Part shown: one piece after another, positions 1 to 9,138 of the stretch
Layout of the letters: every line of letters starts with the position of its first letter
How positions within the stretch are numbered: the first letter of the stretch is position 1
Source: Alphaproteobacteria bacterium
Lineage (GTDB): Bacteria; Pseudomonadota; Alphaproteobacteria; Caulobacterales; Caulobacteraceae
Assembly: GCA_018821435.1 (NCBI GenBank)
Contig: JAHJME010000037.1
Coordinates: 124,001 to 188,000 of the forward strand
Length of the DNA: 64,000 nt
Direction: 5' to 3'
Position numbers and translations under genes: made by a program
The notes under the pieces: model-generated
What the model was told of the DNA's origin: nothing
What the model saw: the letters and a program-made list of their open reading frames with translations, nothing else
Database searches by the model: none

Positions 1-1096
1 CGGTCCGGTCCGCGAGGTCGGTGATATCGGTGATGATCGTCACCAGCCCACCGTCGCCGACCCTCTTATTGGTGATCCGCAGGTGGCGCCCGTCGGCGCG
101 ACGCTCATCCGTTGAGCCGAGGCTGCCGCGGATGGCCAGTCGCTCGGCGATCCAATCCGCCTCGCGACCGATGGCCGCCGCTGCCAGTCCGCTCTCCGCG
201 GTGCGCTTGAGGATGTCGCCATAGGTGATACCGCGCCGCGCGATCTTGCCGATGCTCGCCAGTTCCCGTCGGTAGCTCTCGTTGAAGAGGGTCAGCCGAT
301 CGTCGGCGTCGTAGTAAGCGACGCCGTCGGGCATGACCTCCACGACGGAGCGCAGAAGTCGCAACGCGTCAGAATGCGCATGGGTCTCGATCCAGCTTCC
401 CAGGAGCGTGATCAACACCAAGCCTACGACGATGGCCCCGATGACCGTGGCGAGCAGGTTGTCCGGGATCGCGGTCGCGGAATCCGGCAGCCCCGACGTC
501 CCCTCGAACGTGACGGCGGCCATGCTCAGGACGTTTAGGACGGTTGCCGCGGTGGCCAGGAACACGGCCCCGCCGACGATCCGGGTCCGCGGCGTTCCAT
601 AGCGCGCGTACCAGAACCCGCAGGCGGAGACGGCGACGGCAATGACAACACCCAGCGCGACATAGGACGGCGCCCATGTCGGGTCCCCCTCCGTTCGAAC
701 GGCGGATATCGCAACGTAGTGCATTGCACACAGCCCGCCGGCAAACGTCAGCCCCTGCAGAAGCGGCCGCACAGTTGCCCTCGGAAGCAGGGTGGAGAGC
801 GCGCCGAGCGCGCCGACGAGGGTGATCAGGAGAAGCGAGGCGGTCGTGATGGCCGGGTCGTATCCAACTCCTTCGCCGGCGTCGAAGGCCAGCATGGTGA
901 TGAAGTGCGCGGCCCAGGCGCCCACGCCCCAGGCGGCGCCGCCCCCGGCGAGCCAGAACCGCCGGTCGGTGGTGCGCTGCAGGTGCGCGGCGAGCACCAG
1001 CCGCACGCCGGTCACGACCGACAGCAGGCAGACCCCAAACGCCAGCCCCATGAGGCCGGCGTGCGTCTGCGCGATCCGGATAAGATGTTCGAGCAT
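1..1096 (-). CDS. MHYV-domain membrane sensor with PAS domain (partial, runs off left edge)
   Basis: An open frame starts at ATG 1096 and continues to the window edge without a stop (about 365 codons), so the C-terminal output domain is not visible. The first 240 residues are strongly hydrophobic with several membrane spans and carry MHYV-type repeats: AHFITM near residues 63-68, AMHYVAI near 124-130, and a degenerate third copy (VLNVLSM) near 186-192. A PAS-like domain follows at about 250-355 (EVMPDGVAYYDADDRL onward) and ends in TDITDLADRT. MHYV domains are proposed to bind copper and sense O2, CO or NO. The missing end is probably a kinase or GGDEF/EAL domain, but this cannot be seen. It lies beside other putative oxygen sensors. 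Confidence 0.85.
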   Translation of the reverse strand, partial: MLEHLIRIAQTHAGLMGLAFGVCLLSVVTGVRLVLAAHLQRTTDRRFWLAGGGAAWGVGAWAAHFITMLAFDAGEGVGYDPAITTASLLLITLVGALGALSTLLPRATVRPLLQGLTFAGGLCAMHYVAISAVRTEGDPTWAPSYVALGVVIAVAVSACGFWYARYGTPRTRIVGGAVFLATAATVLNVLSMAAVTFEGTSGLPDSATAIPDNLLATVIGAIVVGLVLITLLGSWIETHAHSDALRLLRSVVEVMPDGVAYYDADDRLTLFNESYRRELASIGKIARRGITYGDILKRTAESGLAAAAIGREADWIAERLAIRGSLGSTDERRADGRHLRITNKRVGDGGLVTIITDITDLADRT

Positions 1097-1279
1097 GCCG
1101 CGCCTTCGCGAACGTTAGATGTTCAGTGAAAACCTTGGCTGTGAAGCACAACTAAACGGGGCGGGTGGTGTAGTGTCGCACCGCCCCGGCGGCCTGTTGG
1201 TTGTCGGGATGGCCTAAGCCTCGCGGCTCGACGTGACCGTGGCGCAAGGCCGCCACGGTGTGATGTCGGCGGACCCAAT

Positions 1280-1483
1280 CTAGTTGAGGCTCATGTCGTC
1301 GCCGTCCCGCAAGCGTTCCAGGCTGGCTTGTGCGAGCGCCTCGAGGGTCTTGAGGCTCGCCATGAGGGTCTGGAGGCGCTCGAACAGCGCGGTCGTCATG
1401 ACGTCGGTGTCGAGCGGGTCGTCGCCCAGCTCGGGCGGGTGGGGCAAGCAATCCGGGCGTTCGTCGCCGGCACGGGTCGTCAT
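1280..1483 (-). CDS. Small hypothetical protein (67 aa), coupled to hybrid kinase
   Basis: A 67-residue acidic, leucine-rich, probably helical protein (segment ALFERLQTLMASLKTLEALAQ). The ATG at 1483 overlaps the stop of the upstream hybrid kinase in an ATGA arrangement, which suggests translational coupling and supports a real gene. No family is recognised. It could be a small partner of the kinase or of the globin-coupled transducer further upstream in the same operon; this is inference from position only. Confidence 0.55.
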   Translation of the reverse strand: MTTRAGDERPDCLPHPPELGDDPLDTDVMTTALFERLQTLMASLKTLEALAQASLERLRDGDDMSLN

Positions 1484-3069
1484 GCGCAGTCTCGCACGTC
1501 GCGCTCAGCCAGCGCCCCGCCGTGCGCTCGCGCCGCGCGCTGGCGCGTGACGACCTCGATCAGGCGCTCGGGAAGCAGGGGCTTGGACAGGAAGCCATTG
1601 AACAGCGTGTCGTCGGCATCGGTTGGCGCGGAGCCCAGGACGTCCGCCGAGACGGCGATGATCTGCAGGGTTCGGCCGAATGGCAGCTGCCGGATGGCCG
1701 TGGCGGCGGCCCGCCCATCCATGTTCGGCATCCGCAGGTCCATCAGGCAGAGGTCGAAGGTCCGCGTCCCCACCGCCTTGACGGCGTCGAACCCGTCGAC
1801 GGCGATCGACACGTTGCAGTCCACGCTTTCGAGGACATGCTGCAGCACCTGGCGGATCATCGCGTTGTCCTCGACGACGAGGACCTGCAGGGGGGGCGCA
1901 TCGTCTGCGTGGCGCGGCGTGTCGCGGGTCTTGCGCCGTGGCTGTCGGGCGCGGGGCGCAGCGATCTCGAAGTGGAACCGCGAACCAATCCCCGGCCAGC
2001 TCTCGGCATCGATCTCGCCGTCCATGGCCCACACGAGTTCGCTGGAGATCGCCAAGCCAAGGCCGGCGCCGCCGAAGGACCTCGAGAGCGCGTCGTCACC
2101 CTGCTCGAAGGCGCAGAAGAGCCGGTTCTTCTCCTCTGGGGGAAAGCCGCGACCGGTGTCCTCGACGCTGCAGTTGAGCCGGCCGTCGCGCCAGTGGGCG
2201 TGTACCGTCACCGCGCCGGCGTCGGTGAACTTGATGGCGTTGCCGATCAGGTTGGTCAGGACCTGGCGGACGCGCACGGGATCGATACGGAGCCAGGTGG
2301 GCAATCCGCTCACATCGAGGGAGAGCGTCAGTCCCTTGTCCTGGGCGCGGGGCGTCAGCAGCGCGGCGATCGACTGGAGCATGGCGCGGGCATCCGTAGG
2401 CTGCGTCTCGACGACGGCGCAGCCGGCCTCGAGCTGGGCCAGCTTCAGCACGTCATTCACGAGCGCCTCAAGTGATTGGGAGGCGTCCAGAATGGCGCTC
2501 AGGCTCGACTGCTGGTGCGGCGTCAGGGCGGTGGTCGTGAGGATCTGGGCCATGCCGATGATACCGGTCAGCGGGGTGCGCAGCTCGTGGCTCATATTGG
2601 CCACGATACGCGCCTTCACATCGAGCGCCCGTTCAGCCTTCGCCCGGGCGTCGGCCAGGGCCTGCAGTGCCAGGACATGTTCGGTGACGTCGAAGCGGAT
2701 CGCGAGGTAGCCGCAAACCCGGCCGGCGGCGTCCTTCTGCGGGACGATCGTGGTGTCCACCCAGTAGAGTTCGCCCGATTTCCGGCGATTGCAGATGGTG
2801 CCTTTCCAGATGTCGCCGCGGGCGATCACGCCGTACATGGACTGGAAGAATCCGGGCTCATGATGCCCCGCATTCAGGATCCGATGGTTCGCGCCGATCA
2901 ATTCGGCGCGGCTGTAGCCGCTGATGTCGCAGAAGAGATCGTTGCAGTGGGTGATACGGCCACGCACATCGGTCGCCGCCACGATCGCCGCGGCGTCGAG
3001 GGCGCGCGTCACGAACGGCGCGGGCGGCGACCAGGCCTCGGCCTCGGTGGGTGGGGTCAGGTGTTTCAT
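1480..3069 (-). CDS. PAS hybrid sensor histidine kinase (PAS-HisKA-HATPase-REC)
   Basis: A cytoplasmic kinase of about 529 aa. An N-terminal PAS/PAC domain (about residues 25-135, GYSRAELIG and GELYWVDTTIVPQKDAAG) precedes the HisKA box NMSHELRTPLTG with phospho-accepting His near residue 161. The HATPase follows, with an N box (LTNLIGNAIKF), a DTGRGF motif and GGAGLGLAIS. A C-terminal receiver (about 400-515) has VLVVEDN, phospho-acceptor CLMDLRMPNMDG and a SKPL lysine. No transmembrane segment is visible. ATG 3069 is preferred because GGAG lies 8 nt upstream; an in-frame ATG at 3087 is the alternative. It sits between the globin-coupled transducer and a small coupled ORF, so it probably belongs to the same operon. 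The ligand of the PAS domain is unknown. Confidence 0.92.
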   Translation of the reverse strand: MKHLTPPTEAEAWSPPAPFVTRALDAAAIVAATDVRGRITHCNDLFCDISGYSRAELIGANHRILNAGHHEPGFFQSMYGVIARGDIWKGTICNRRKSGELYWVDTTIVPQKDAAGRVCGYLAIRFDVTEHVLALQALADARAKAERALDVKARIVANMSHELRTPLTGIIGMAQILTTTALTPHQQSSLSAILDASQSLEALVNDVLKLAQLEAGCAVVETQPTDARAMLQSIAALLTPRAQDKGLTLSLDVSGLPTWLRIDPVRVRQVLTNLIGNAIKFTDAGAVTVHAHWRDGRLNCSVEDTGRGFPPEEKNRLFCAFEQGDDALSRSFGGAGLGLAISSELVWAMDGEIDAESWPGIGSRFHFEIAAPRARQPRRKTRDTPRHADDAPPLQVLVVEDNAMIRQVLQHVLESVDCNVSIAVDGFDAVKAVGTRTFDLCLMDLRMPNMDGRAAATAIRQLPFGRTLQIIAVSADVLGSAPTDADDTLFNGFLSKPLLPERLIEVVTRQRAARAHGGALAERDVRDCA

Positions 3070-3093
3070 CCGCGGAGCTCCCGTCATCCCACG

Positions 3094-4677
3094 TTAGAAT
3101 TCGGACCACTCGGCCGCGGCGCCGCGCGATGCCGACTTCAGCCGCACGACGCGGTGGGCCGGGTCGCTGCGCGAGGGCGGCTCGACGTCCCCCCGCCGCG
3201 GCGGGGGCGCCCCGGTGACAGTAAAGGCCTCGGTGAGACCCACGAGCGTGGCCGTCTGGCCCTTCAGGGACATGGTGGCGGCTGTGGTTTGTTCAACCAT
3301 GGCGGCGTTCTGCTGAGTGACCTGATCCATCTCGTTTATGGCGACGTTCACCTGTCCGACGCCGGCGGCCTGCTCCTTGGCTGCCGTGGCGATCCCGGTC
3401 ACGAGGCGATCCATGTCGGTGACCCGGGTGATGATCGATTCCAGCGCCTTGCCGGTTTGGGAGACGAGCTGCGCCCCGTGGTCGACCTCGGCCGTGGAGC
3501 CGTTGATCAGGGCTTTGATCTCCTTCGCCGCTTCCGCCGAGCGCTGGGCGAGGGCGCGTACTTCCGAGGCCACGACGGCGAACCCTTTGCCGGCCTCGCC
3601 GGCGCGGGCCGCCTCGACGCCGGCGTTCAGGGCCAGCAGGTTGGTCTGGAAGGCGATCTCGTCGATCACCCCGATGATGCTGGAGATTTGGCCGGCTGAC
3701 GCCTCGATCGCCGCCATGGCCGAGATGGCCTTCGTGACGACCACCCCTGCCGCTTCGGCGTCCGCCTTGGTGGCGGTCACCGCGTCGCTGGCGGAGGTCG
3801 CGCTGGCGGCCGCGCCCCGGATGGTCTGGCTGATCTCCTCGAGCGCCGCGGCGGTCTGCTCAAGGCTCGCTGCCTGCTGTTCCGTCCGTCTCGAGAGATC
3901 GTCTGCGGCGACGCTGATCTCGTCGGCCCCGTCCCGGATCGACGCGGCGCCGCTTGAGACATTGCCGATCGCGCGCTCCAGCCCCGCCATGGCGGTGTTG
4001 AAGTCCGTCCGCAGGGACTCGAAGTCGTCGCCGAGCGGCGTATCCAGGCGAATGGTGAGGTCGCCGGCCGCGAGCCGGGCGAGGCCTGCGCCGAGGGCGT
4101 CGACGGCCAGGGTCCGTTGCGCGTCGGCTTGTTCGCGGACCGCTTCGAGGCGGGCCCGCTCGGCCTCCAAGGTTTCGAGATAGATGGAGATCGCCAGGTC
4201 CATGTCGAGCAGAACCGCCTTCACCAGCGTTCCAGCAGCCTGTCCGGCCCGCGCCGTGGCCCGCTTCGCGCCGGGAATGCGCGGCCAGTGCTCCCGGATC
4301 ACCGCATGCAGCAGGTGCTCGGTCACCAGGGCGTATCCGCCGATGTACCACCGCGGCTCGAGGCCAAGGCGGGCATGGGTCTGGCCAATGGCGCGGACGG
4401 CGGCGGCGTATCCAGCACCGAAGTCGCCCGCGGCGATGATGTCCCAGTGCGCCGCCTGGCGGGAGCTGGCGCTGCGCATATGCGACTCGTTGCCGAAGAA
4501 CCGCCTCGTCTCCGGCGTCTCCCGCACGCGCGCGTAGAAGCCGTCGAGCGCGCCGCCGATCTCGCGCTTGATCAAGGGCTGCAGATCGCGCAGGGCGCCG
4601 CGGGCCGCGGTGTCCATGCCGATGAAGTCCAGCCGTTCCTGGAGTTGGCTATCGTCTTTAGCTAGGGCTGTAATCAT
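3094..4677 (-). CDS. Globin-coupled methyl-accepting chemotaxis transducer (HemAT-like)
   Basis: A soluble protein of 527 aa. The N-terminal protoglobin domain (about residues 1-165) has a candidate proximal heme histidine near residue 101 in GQTHARLGL, followed by [14 protein letters not shown]-like linker (about 195-245) leads to a long MCP signalling coiled coil with the conserved hairpin tip [22 protein letters not shown]. No transmembrane helix is present, as in HemAT-type aerotaxis sensors. ATG 4677 is chosen because the globin domain begins directly there; the longer open frame upstream has no homology and overlaps the neighbouring regulator. It probably signals oxygen to a CheA/CheW array. 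Candidate partners here are the adjacent hybrid kinase and the HTH regulator. Confidence 0.92.
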   Translation of the reverse strand: MITALAKDDSQLQERLDFIGMDTAARGALRDLQPLIKREIGGALDGFYARVRETPETRRFFGNESHMRSASSRQAAHWDIIAAGDFGAGYAAAVRAIGQTHARLGLEPRWYIGGYALVTEHLLHAVIREHWPRIPGAKRATARAGQAAGTLVKAVLLDMDLAISIYLETLEAERARLEAVREQADAQRTLAVDALGAGLARLAAGDLTIRLDTPLGDDFESLRTDFNTAMAGLERAIGNVSSGAASIRDGADEISVAADDLSRRTEQQAASLEQTAAALEEISQTIRGAAASATSASDAVTATKADAEAAGVVVTKAISAMAAIEASAGQISSIIGVIDEIAFQTNLLALNAGVEAARAGEAGKGFAVVASEVRALAQRSAEAAKEIKALINGSTAEVDHGAQLVSQTGKALESIITRVTDMDRLVTGIATAAKEQAAGVGQVNVAINEMDQVTQQNAAMVEQTTAATMSLKGQTATLVGLTEAFTVTGAPPPRRGDVEPPSRSDPAHRVVRLKSASRGAAAEWSEF

Positions 4678-4733
4678 GGCCTTTTCCTCAAGATGTCTGA
4701 AGGGAGGCGGGCTTTCGGCGCGCCGATCATGGG

Positions 4734-5279
4734 CTAGATGAACGCTTCGTCTGCGGCGGGCCGCGTGGGTGCGCCCACGAGGTCCGACACCGCGCGGCAA
4801 TAGGCGACGGCGCCTTCAACCTGGCGCATCGCCAGCTGCATGACGTCGGGGCGTTCGAAGACGGTCCGGGGGACGATCACCCCCTGCCGCCCCACACGCT
4901 CGCAGAGGCCGGCGTCGATCAGCTTCCCGACGTAGCGACGCACCGTTTCCTCAGGCAGGTGCAGACGCCGCGCCAGTCGATGCACCGATAGCGGTCGCCG
5001 CATCGTGTCCGGGGGGACGTCACCGATCGCCGCGTAGCCGGCATTGCGGCCAAGATGGCCGACGTTGAGCGACCAGATCGTGGTGAAAACGATGGTCTGC
5101 ATGACGTCGCCGCCATGCATTTCACGGGCGACTTCGAAGCTGCGGAGGAGATGGCGCGCCATCCATCGCACGATGGTGCGGGAATGGGCCGCCAGGACTG
5201 GGTCCGGCGTCGATCCCACCGCATCCACGGGGGCCGGAGGGGACAGAACAGGCTCAAAATGCGCGGTGGCAGAGGCCAT
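4734..5279 (-). CDS. Winged helix-turn-helix transcriptional regulator
   Basis: A protein of 181 aa with a helical N-terminal region (about residues 25-85). A winged-HTH segment follows at about 90-140: [43 protein letters not shown]. This resembles MarR/Crp-type wings, but no effector domain is recognised. ATG 5279 is chosen because GGAG lies 6 nt upstream; a TTG at 5291 is also in frame. It is the first gene of the minus-strand run leading to the globin-coupled transducer (57-nt gap). A perfect inverted repeat (5293-5309) sits immediately upstream of the start, suggesting autoregulation. Confidence 0.75.
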   Translation of the reverse strand: MASATAHFEPVLSPPAPVDAVGSTPDPVLAAHSRTIVRWMARHLLRSFEVAREMHGGDVMQTIVFTTIWSLNVGHLGRNAGYAAIGDVPPDTMRRPLSVHRLARRLHLPEETVRRYVGKLIDAGLCERVGRQGVIVPRTVFERPDVMQLAMRQVEGAVAYCRAVSDLVGAPTRPAADEAFI

Positions 5280-5292
5280 CGAAAGCTCCAAT

Positions 5293-5309
5293 GTAACGAT
5301 GTTCGTTAC
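5293..5309. promoter_or_regulatory. Inverted repeat, probable operator of the upstream wHTH gene
   Basis: A perfect GTAACG-N5-CGTTAC palindrome 14 nt upstream of the ATG of the winged-HTH regulator. The position fits autorepression. The binding protein is inferred, not shown. Confidence 0.5.
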
Positions 5310-5875
5310 GCGCCGCGAACCTTCAACGAGACCTTAATCGCTTAAACGGCACGGCCCAAAATGGGGCATCGTCAGCGTATTGGACATGAAGAGGCGGATC
5401 TCAGCGCGTGTGAATGCTCAACTGAAGGAAAAGTAGATTCAACGCATACGGTAATCCGCGGCGGGACAGGTCATTCGGGTGCAGCGTTGCGCCGACGGTA
5501 CATGCGAGTGCTTATTGTTTCGTCGGGAATTGCATGCACGAGCGGATGAGCATTAGGTTGCATTGAGCTTAAGCAGAGTTGCTATAAGTCAAGGACAACC
5601 CATGTTGCGACGTTCTGACGCGTGAGTGGGCGCCGGGTCCGGGCTCGTGACCCTGTGAAAGGGTAGGGCGTTTGGCAAAGTGGCCACGTTCAGTCCAACC
5701 CGGACAGGACCTCACCTTCGCCATCGCATTCATGCGAGCTTTTCGATCCACGGGCCGCAAACCTCTCCCTAAAGCCGCGACGTCTGCGACCGTCGGAGGA
5801 GATCACGTGGCCGGTCCGGTTTCACCTTGTGGCCAATACGTACGGGCGGCGCCGGATCCGGCGCGGCGGCCGGGC
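5310..5875. other. Gene-free interval
   Basis: About 570 nt between the HTH regulator (5' end) and the 3' end of the receiver protein. Only short, low-quality open frames occur, with no start-site or homology support. It is less GC-rich than its surroundings around 5400-5600, as expected for promoter DNA. No FixK/FNR-type TTGAT-N4-ATCAA box was found by eye. Confidence 0.5.
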
Positions 5876-6232
5876 TCAACCGGGTGACAGATTGCGGATC
5901 GCCACCACGAGCGCGTCGCCCAGGATCGGCTTCTCCAGGATGCAAGCCCTGGCCGCCTTGGCGCGCGCGCGCAGTCGCGCCCCAGGCTGGGTTGTCATCA
6001 GGAAAGTGGGCGCGTCGACCCCGCGCGCACGCAGCACCTCAAGCGCCTCGATCCCCGAAATGCCGGGAAGCTGCTGGTCGAGGATCAGGCAGACATCCTC
6101 TGAGGGAAAGTCCGATTCCAGCACGGGTTCGGCGCGCGAGGCGCCTCCGACGCGATAGCCCGCGGCCTGGAGGGCGAAGCGCAGCGCGGCCCTCAGCGGC
6201 GCATCATCTTCGATCAGGATGATCCGTGGCAG
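5876..6232 (-). CDS. Receiver-only response regulator without a standard start codon
   Basis: The frame encodes a complete receiver domain: IILIEDDAPLR (acidic pocket), CLILDQQLPGISG (phospho-Asp), LMTTQP (Thr) and ACILEKPI (Lys), with no output domain. The first in-frame GTG (6124) would delete the acidic pocket. The frame stays open up to a TGA at 6266-6268 and contains no ATG, GTG or TTG between that stop and the domain. A CTG at 6230-6232 or an ATT at about 6260 are the only near-cognate candidates, and the coordinate given is the CTG. The gene may use a rare start, or it may be a decayed or frameshifted response regulator. It lies upstream of and divergent from fixL. Confidence 0.6.
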   Translation of the reverse strand: MPRIILIEDDAPLRAALRFALQAAGYRVGGASRAEPVLESDFPSEDVCLILDQQLPGISGIEALEVLRARGVDAPTFLMTTQPGARLRARAKAARACILEKPILGDALVVAIRNLSPG

Positions 6233-6412
6233 CGACCCGGCGATGTTCGACGGCGCAGAAATCGCTCAACCCTTACGCTCACCCGTCGCCGCCAATCGGA
6301 GGCTCCGCGGGGATGCCCAGCCGCCTTGTTCAAAGGGCTCAGCGCCCGCGGTGGCGGCTTCCACGTCTCGGCAAGAACTAGCAGGATCAGTGGCTCGGAG
6401 CAGTTGGGACAG

Positions 6413-6439
6413 ATACGTACGTATGACTACTTATACGTA
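6413..6439. promoter_or_regulatory. TACGTA repeat cluster upstream of fixL
   Basis: The 12-bp perfect palindrome ATACGTACGTAT (6413-6424) is followed by a second arm, so that TACGTAT (6418-6424) and ATACGTA (6433-6439) form an inverted repeat with an 8-nt spacer. The 3' arm reads TACGTAG, which resembles FixJ-selected sites as remembered from the literature (not verified). It lies about 250 nt upstream of the chosen fixL start, in an otherwise gene-free interval (6269-6688). Confidence 0.45.
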
Positions 6440-6688
6440 GCCTTCGCAGGCCTGAATCCTGCGGAACTCTCTCCGAGGTTGTGTTTGATGACTTCGTCGG
6501 CGTGACGAAGACTCGCGGGGGCACCTCTAGCTCCAGAAATGACCAACTGTCGCATTGAATTTCTTGTGGGATGAGCGACAAATGACCTAGTTTTAAGCTT
6601 CGCGACGGGCGGCTTCCGGCAACCCGTACGCGATGCGGGGGCGCACTTGGCATCGCCATCGGCTTCGCCATTGACCGGGGCGACGCGC

Positions 6689-8347
6689 ATGCGGTCCATG
6701 CGCGGCATCGTGGCGCTGGGCGTCGCGCTCCTGCTGCTGGCCGCCGCCGCCGTCGACTTGGCCGTGCTCGCCTTCAACGAAAGCGCCGCGGAGGCCCCGG
6801 TCGAACGCGCCTTCGCGCGGATCGGCGCGGCGGACCGCGTGTCCCAGGCTCTCGACCGGTTCGGGGTTGGCGCCCCCGCGAACGTCGTGCCGCTTTCGGA
6901 AGACCTGCAACGCTCGGCGGCGCAACTGCGGGCGCTTTCAGCGGCGAAGCCCGCGCAGGTGACGCGCAGCGACGAGATCGCCTCGCGCGTCACGCGCGTC
7001 GTCCGCGCGCGGGATGCGGCCGACGTCCTGAACGTGCACTCGCTGATCGTCCGCTATCGGCAGGAGGAACGGCGTGAGATCGCCGCCTACCGCGCCGGGC
7101 TAGCGCGACGCCACCGGACCGCCCTCTTCGGCGCCATGGCGGCTGTCGTGCTGGGCTTCCTCGCCGGCGGCGTCGCGGCCCTCGCCCTCGTGGGTCTGCG
7201 CCGGACAGAGAAGGCCGACCTGGAGGCGCGGGAGGCGCATCTGCAGTCGATCCTGGACTCGGTTCCGGACGCCATGATCGTGATCGATGAGCGCGGGGTC
7301 ATCCAATCGTTCAGCGCCGCCGCCGAGAAGCAGTTTGGCTGGACTTCACCGGAGGTCATCGGCCGCAACGTCAACATGCTCATGCCTAACCCCTACAGGG
7401 ACGGCCACGACGGCTACCTGGGCCGCTACCTCCAGACGGGAGAGCGCCGGATCATCGGCATTGGCCGGGTGGTGGTGGGCGAACGGCGAGACGGCTCGAC
7501 GTTTCCGATGGAGCTGTCGGTGGGCGAGATGCGCTCGGGCGAGCATCGGTTCTTCACGGGCTTCGTCCGCGACCTGACCGAGCGGCAGGATGCGGAGCGG
7601 CGGTTCCAGGACGTGCAGTCCGAGCTGGCTCACGTGTCCCGGCTCAGCGCCATGGGCGAGATGGCCTCAGCTCTGGCCCACGAACTCAACCAGCCCCTCT
7701 CCGCCACCGCCAACTATGTGCAGGGCTCGCTCCGCTTGCTCTCACAGGCGCCCCTTGATGTGGCGCTGATCCGCGAGGGCCTCACCGACGCAGGCGAGCA
7801 GATGTTCCGCGCGGGCGACATCATCCGCCGGCTCAGGGACTTTGTGGCCAAGGGGGAGACCGAGCGCCGGATCGAGAGCCTGTCGAAGCTGCTGGAGGAG
7901 GCCGGCGCGCTGGCCATGGTGGGCGCCAAGGACCGTGGCGTCCGCCTCCGCTACAACATCGCCACCACGACGGACACGGTGCTGGTCGACAAGGTCCAGA
8001 TCCAGCAGGTCGTGCTCAACCTGATGCGCAACGCCGTCGAGGCGATGGCCGACAGCCAGCGCCGCGATCTGATCGTCAGCGCCGAGCCGGCCCAGGACGA
8101 CATGGTCAGAGTCTCGGTCCGCGACACCGGCCCGGGGGTGAGCGACGAGGTCGCGGCCCGTCTCTTCCAGCCCTTCGTGACCACCAAGCAGCAGGGCATG
8201 GGTGTCGGATTGTCGATCTCACGCACGATCGTCGAGGCGCACGGCGGCCGGATCTGGGCCGAGCCGGCCGATGGCGGCGGTGCGGTCTTCAGCTTCACAC
8301 TGCGCGCAGAGCAAGAACGCGAACTGTCGGAAGGACCAAATGCCTGA
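6689..8347 (+). CDS. fixL: Oxygen-sensing histidine kinase FixL
   Basis: About 552 aa. An N-terminal membrane segment (7-29), an extracytoplasmic stretch and a second helix (about 144-170) are followed by a heme PAS domain (about 180-300) with the FixL signature [24 protein letters not shown]. The heme-ligating His is near residue 240, and the Arg 20 residues later (260) matches the O2-contacting Arg of rhizobial FixL. The HisKA box [16 protein letters not shown] has the phospho-His near 331. The HATPase shows [16 protein letters not shown] and GMGVGLSIS. Loss of O2 activates autophosphorylation and transfer to FixJ. ATG 6689 is preferred; a TTG at 6647 is in frame. The gene overlaps fixJ by 8 nt. 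Confidence 0.95.
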   Translation: MRSMRGIVALGVALLLLAAAAVDLAVLAFNESAAEAPVERAFARIGAADRVSQALDRFGVGAPANVVPLSEDLQRSAAQLRALSAAKPAQVTRSDEIASRVTRVVRARDAADVLNVHSLIVRYRQEERREIAAYRAGLARRHRTALFGAMAAVVLGFLAGGVAALALVGLRRTEKADLEAREAHLQSILDSVPDAMIVIDERGVIQSFSAAAEKQFGWTSPEVIGRNVNMLMPNPYRDGHDGYLGRYLQTGERRIIGIGRVVVGERRDGSTFPMELSVGEMRSGEHRFFTGFVRDLTERQDAERRFQDVQSELAHVSRLSAMGEMASALAHELNQPLSATANYVQGSLRLLSQAPLDVALIREGLTDAGEQMFRAGDIIRRLRDFVAKGETERRIESLSKLLEEAGALAMVGAKDRGVRLRYNIATTTDTVLVDKVQIQQVVLNLMRNAVEAMADSQRRDLIVSAEPAQDDMVRVSVRDTGPGVSDEVAARLFQPFVTTKQQGMGVGLSISRTIVEAHGGRIWAEPADGGGAVFSFTLRAEQERELSEGPNA

Positions 8348-8945
8348 GGTCTATGTCATCGACGACGACGAGGGGATCCGGCGCTCCCTTACCTTCCTGT
8401 TGCGGTCCGCCGGGAGCCTTGTGCGCACCTACGACAGCGCCGCGGAATTCCTGCGGGAAGCCGACCAGCTCGCCCCTGGGTGTGTTATCACCGACGTCCG
8501 CATGCCAGACATGGACGGCCTCGAACTCGTCCGCCAGCTCAAGGCCGCGAACTTGCCGATGGCCGCGATCGTGATCACGGGACACGGCGACATTCCCTTA
8601 GCCGTCGAGGCGATGAAGGTCGGCGCGGTAGACTTCATCGAGAAGCCGTTCCGCGACGACGTTCTGCTCGGCGCGGTGGACAAGGCGCTGTCGCGGGGCG
8701 CCCCGGGGCCGCGCGCGGAGGCGGACGTGGGCGACGAGGGTATGCGGGCGCTGTTCGCGGCGCTGTCGCCACGGGAGCGCGAGGTGCTCGGCAGCGTGGT
8801 GCTGGGCAAGACCAACAAGATGATCGCCCGCGACTTCGCGATCAGTCCGCGAACCGTCGAGGTGCATCGCGCGAGCGTGATGATGAAGACCGGTGCCCGA
8901 ACCCTTTCGGAGCTTGTGCGCATGGCCCTGTTGGCGAAGTTCTGA
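8340..8945 (+). CDS. fixJ: Response regulator FixJ
   Basis: 201 aa. The receiver domain (1-120) has VYVIDDDEG, the phospho-acceptor Asp near residue 52 in [12 protein letters not shown], the [12 protein letters not shown] signature of FixJ-type receivers and the EKPF lysine. A LuxR/GerE HTH follows (about 135-200: [25 protein letters not shown]). The ATG lies inside the 3' end of fixL, so the two are translationally coupled. Known FixJ targets are fixK and the microaerobic respiration genes; none is visible in this window. Confidence 0.95.
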   Translation: MPEVYVIDDDEGIRRSLTFLLRSAGSLVRTYDSAAEFLREADQLAPGCVITDVRMPDMDGLELVRQLKAANLPMAAIVITGHGDIPLAVEAMKVGAVDFIEKPFRDDVLLGAVDKALSRGAPGPRAEADVGDEGMRALFAALSPREREVLGSVVLGKTNKMIARDFAISPRTVEVHRASVMMKTGARTLSELVRMALLAKF

Positions 8946-8974
8946 ACCGAGCCAGGTTGAGAATCTGATGTCTG

Positions 8975-8988
8975 CGCCCCCGGGGGCG
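8975..8988. terminator. Possible terminator stem after fixJ
   Basis: A perfect 14-bp GC palindrome (CGCCCCC/GGGGGCG) 30 nt downstream of the fixJ stop. It has no loop and no T-tract, so the assignment is weak. Confidence 0.3.
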
Positions 8989-9138
8989 AACCATGCTCAA
9001 CGGTCGAGACCTGTCCTTGGCCATCGCGCAGGCAGTCGACTTTCGACCCCGATCCGCGAATGTCAGAATCTCGTGCGTAAGCCAATGTCGGCTCTTGGGC
9101 GCATCGCAGCCATTCGCCGAGCAAGAGATGCCACGGGT

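Noticed and set aside
1110-1124. GAAC-N7-GTTC near the MHYV gene start as a LexA box
   Set aside because: The halves are inverted, whereas the alphaproteobacterial box is a direct GTTC repeat. No SOS gene follows.
369-1151. Minus-strand 260-codon frame at the left edge
   Set aside because: It is Arg/His-rich and out of frame with the MHYV-PAS protein, which explains the same DNA far better.
1328-2710. Plus-strand open frames opposite the PAS hybrid kinase
   Set aside because: Antisense to a kinase with all catalytic boxes; no homology.
5876-6124. Response regulator starting at GTG 6124
   Set aside because: This start would remove the acidic pocket of a receiver domain that is fully conserved upstream in the same frame.
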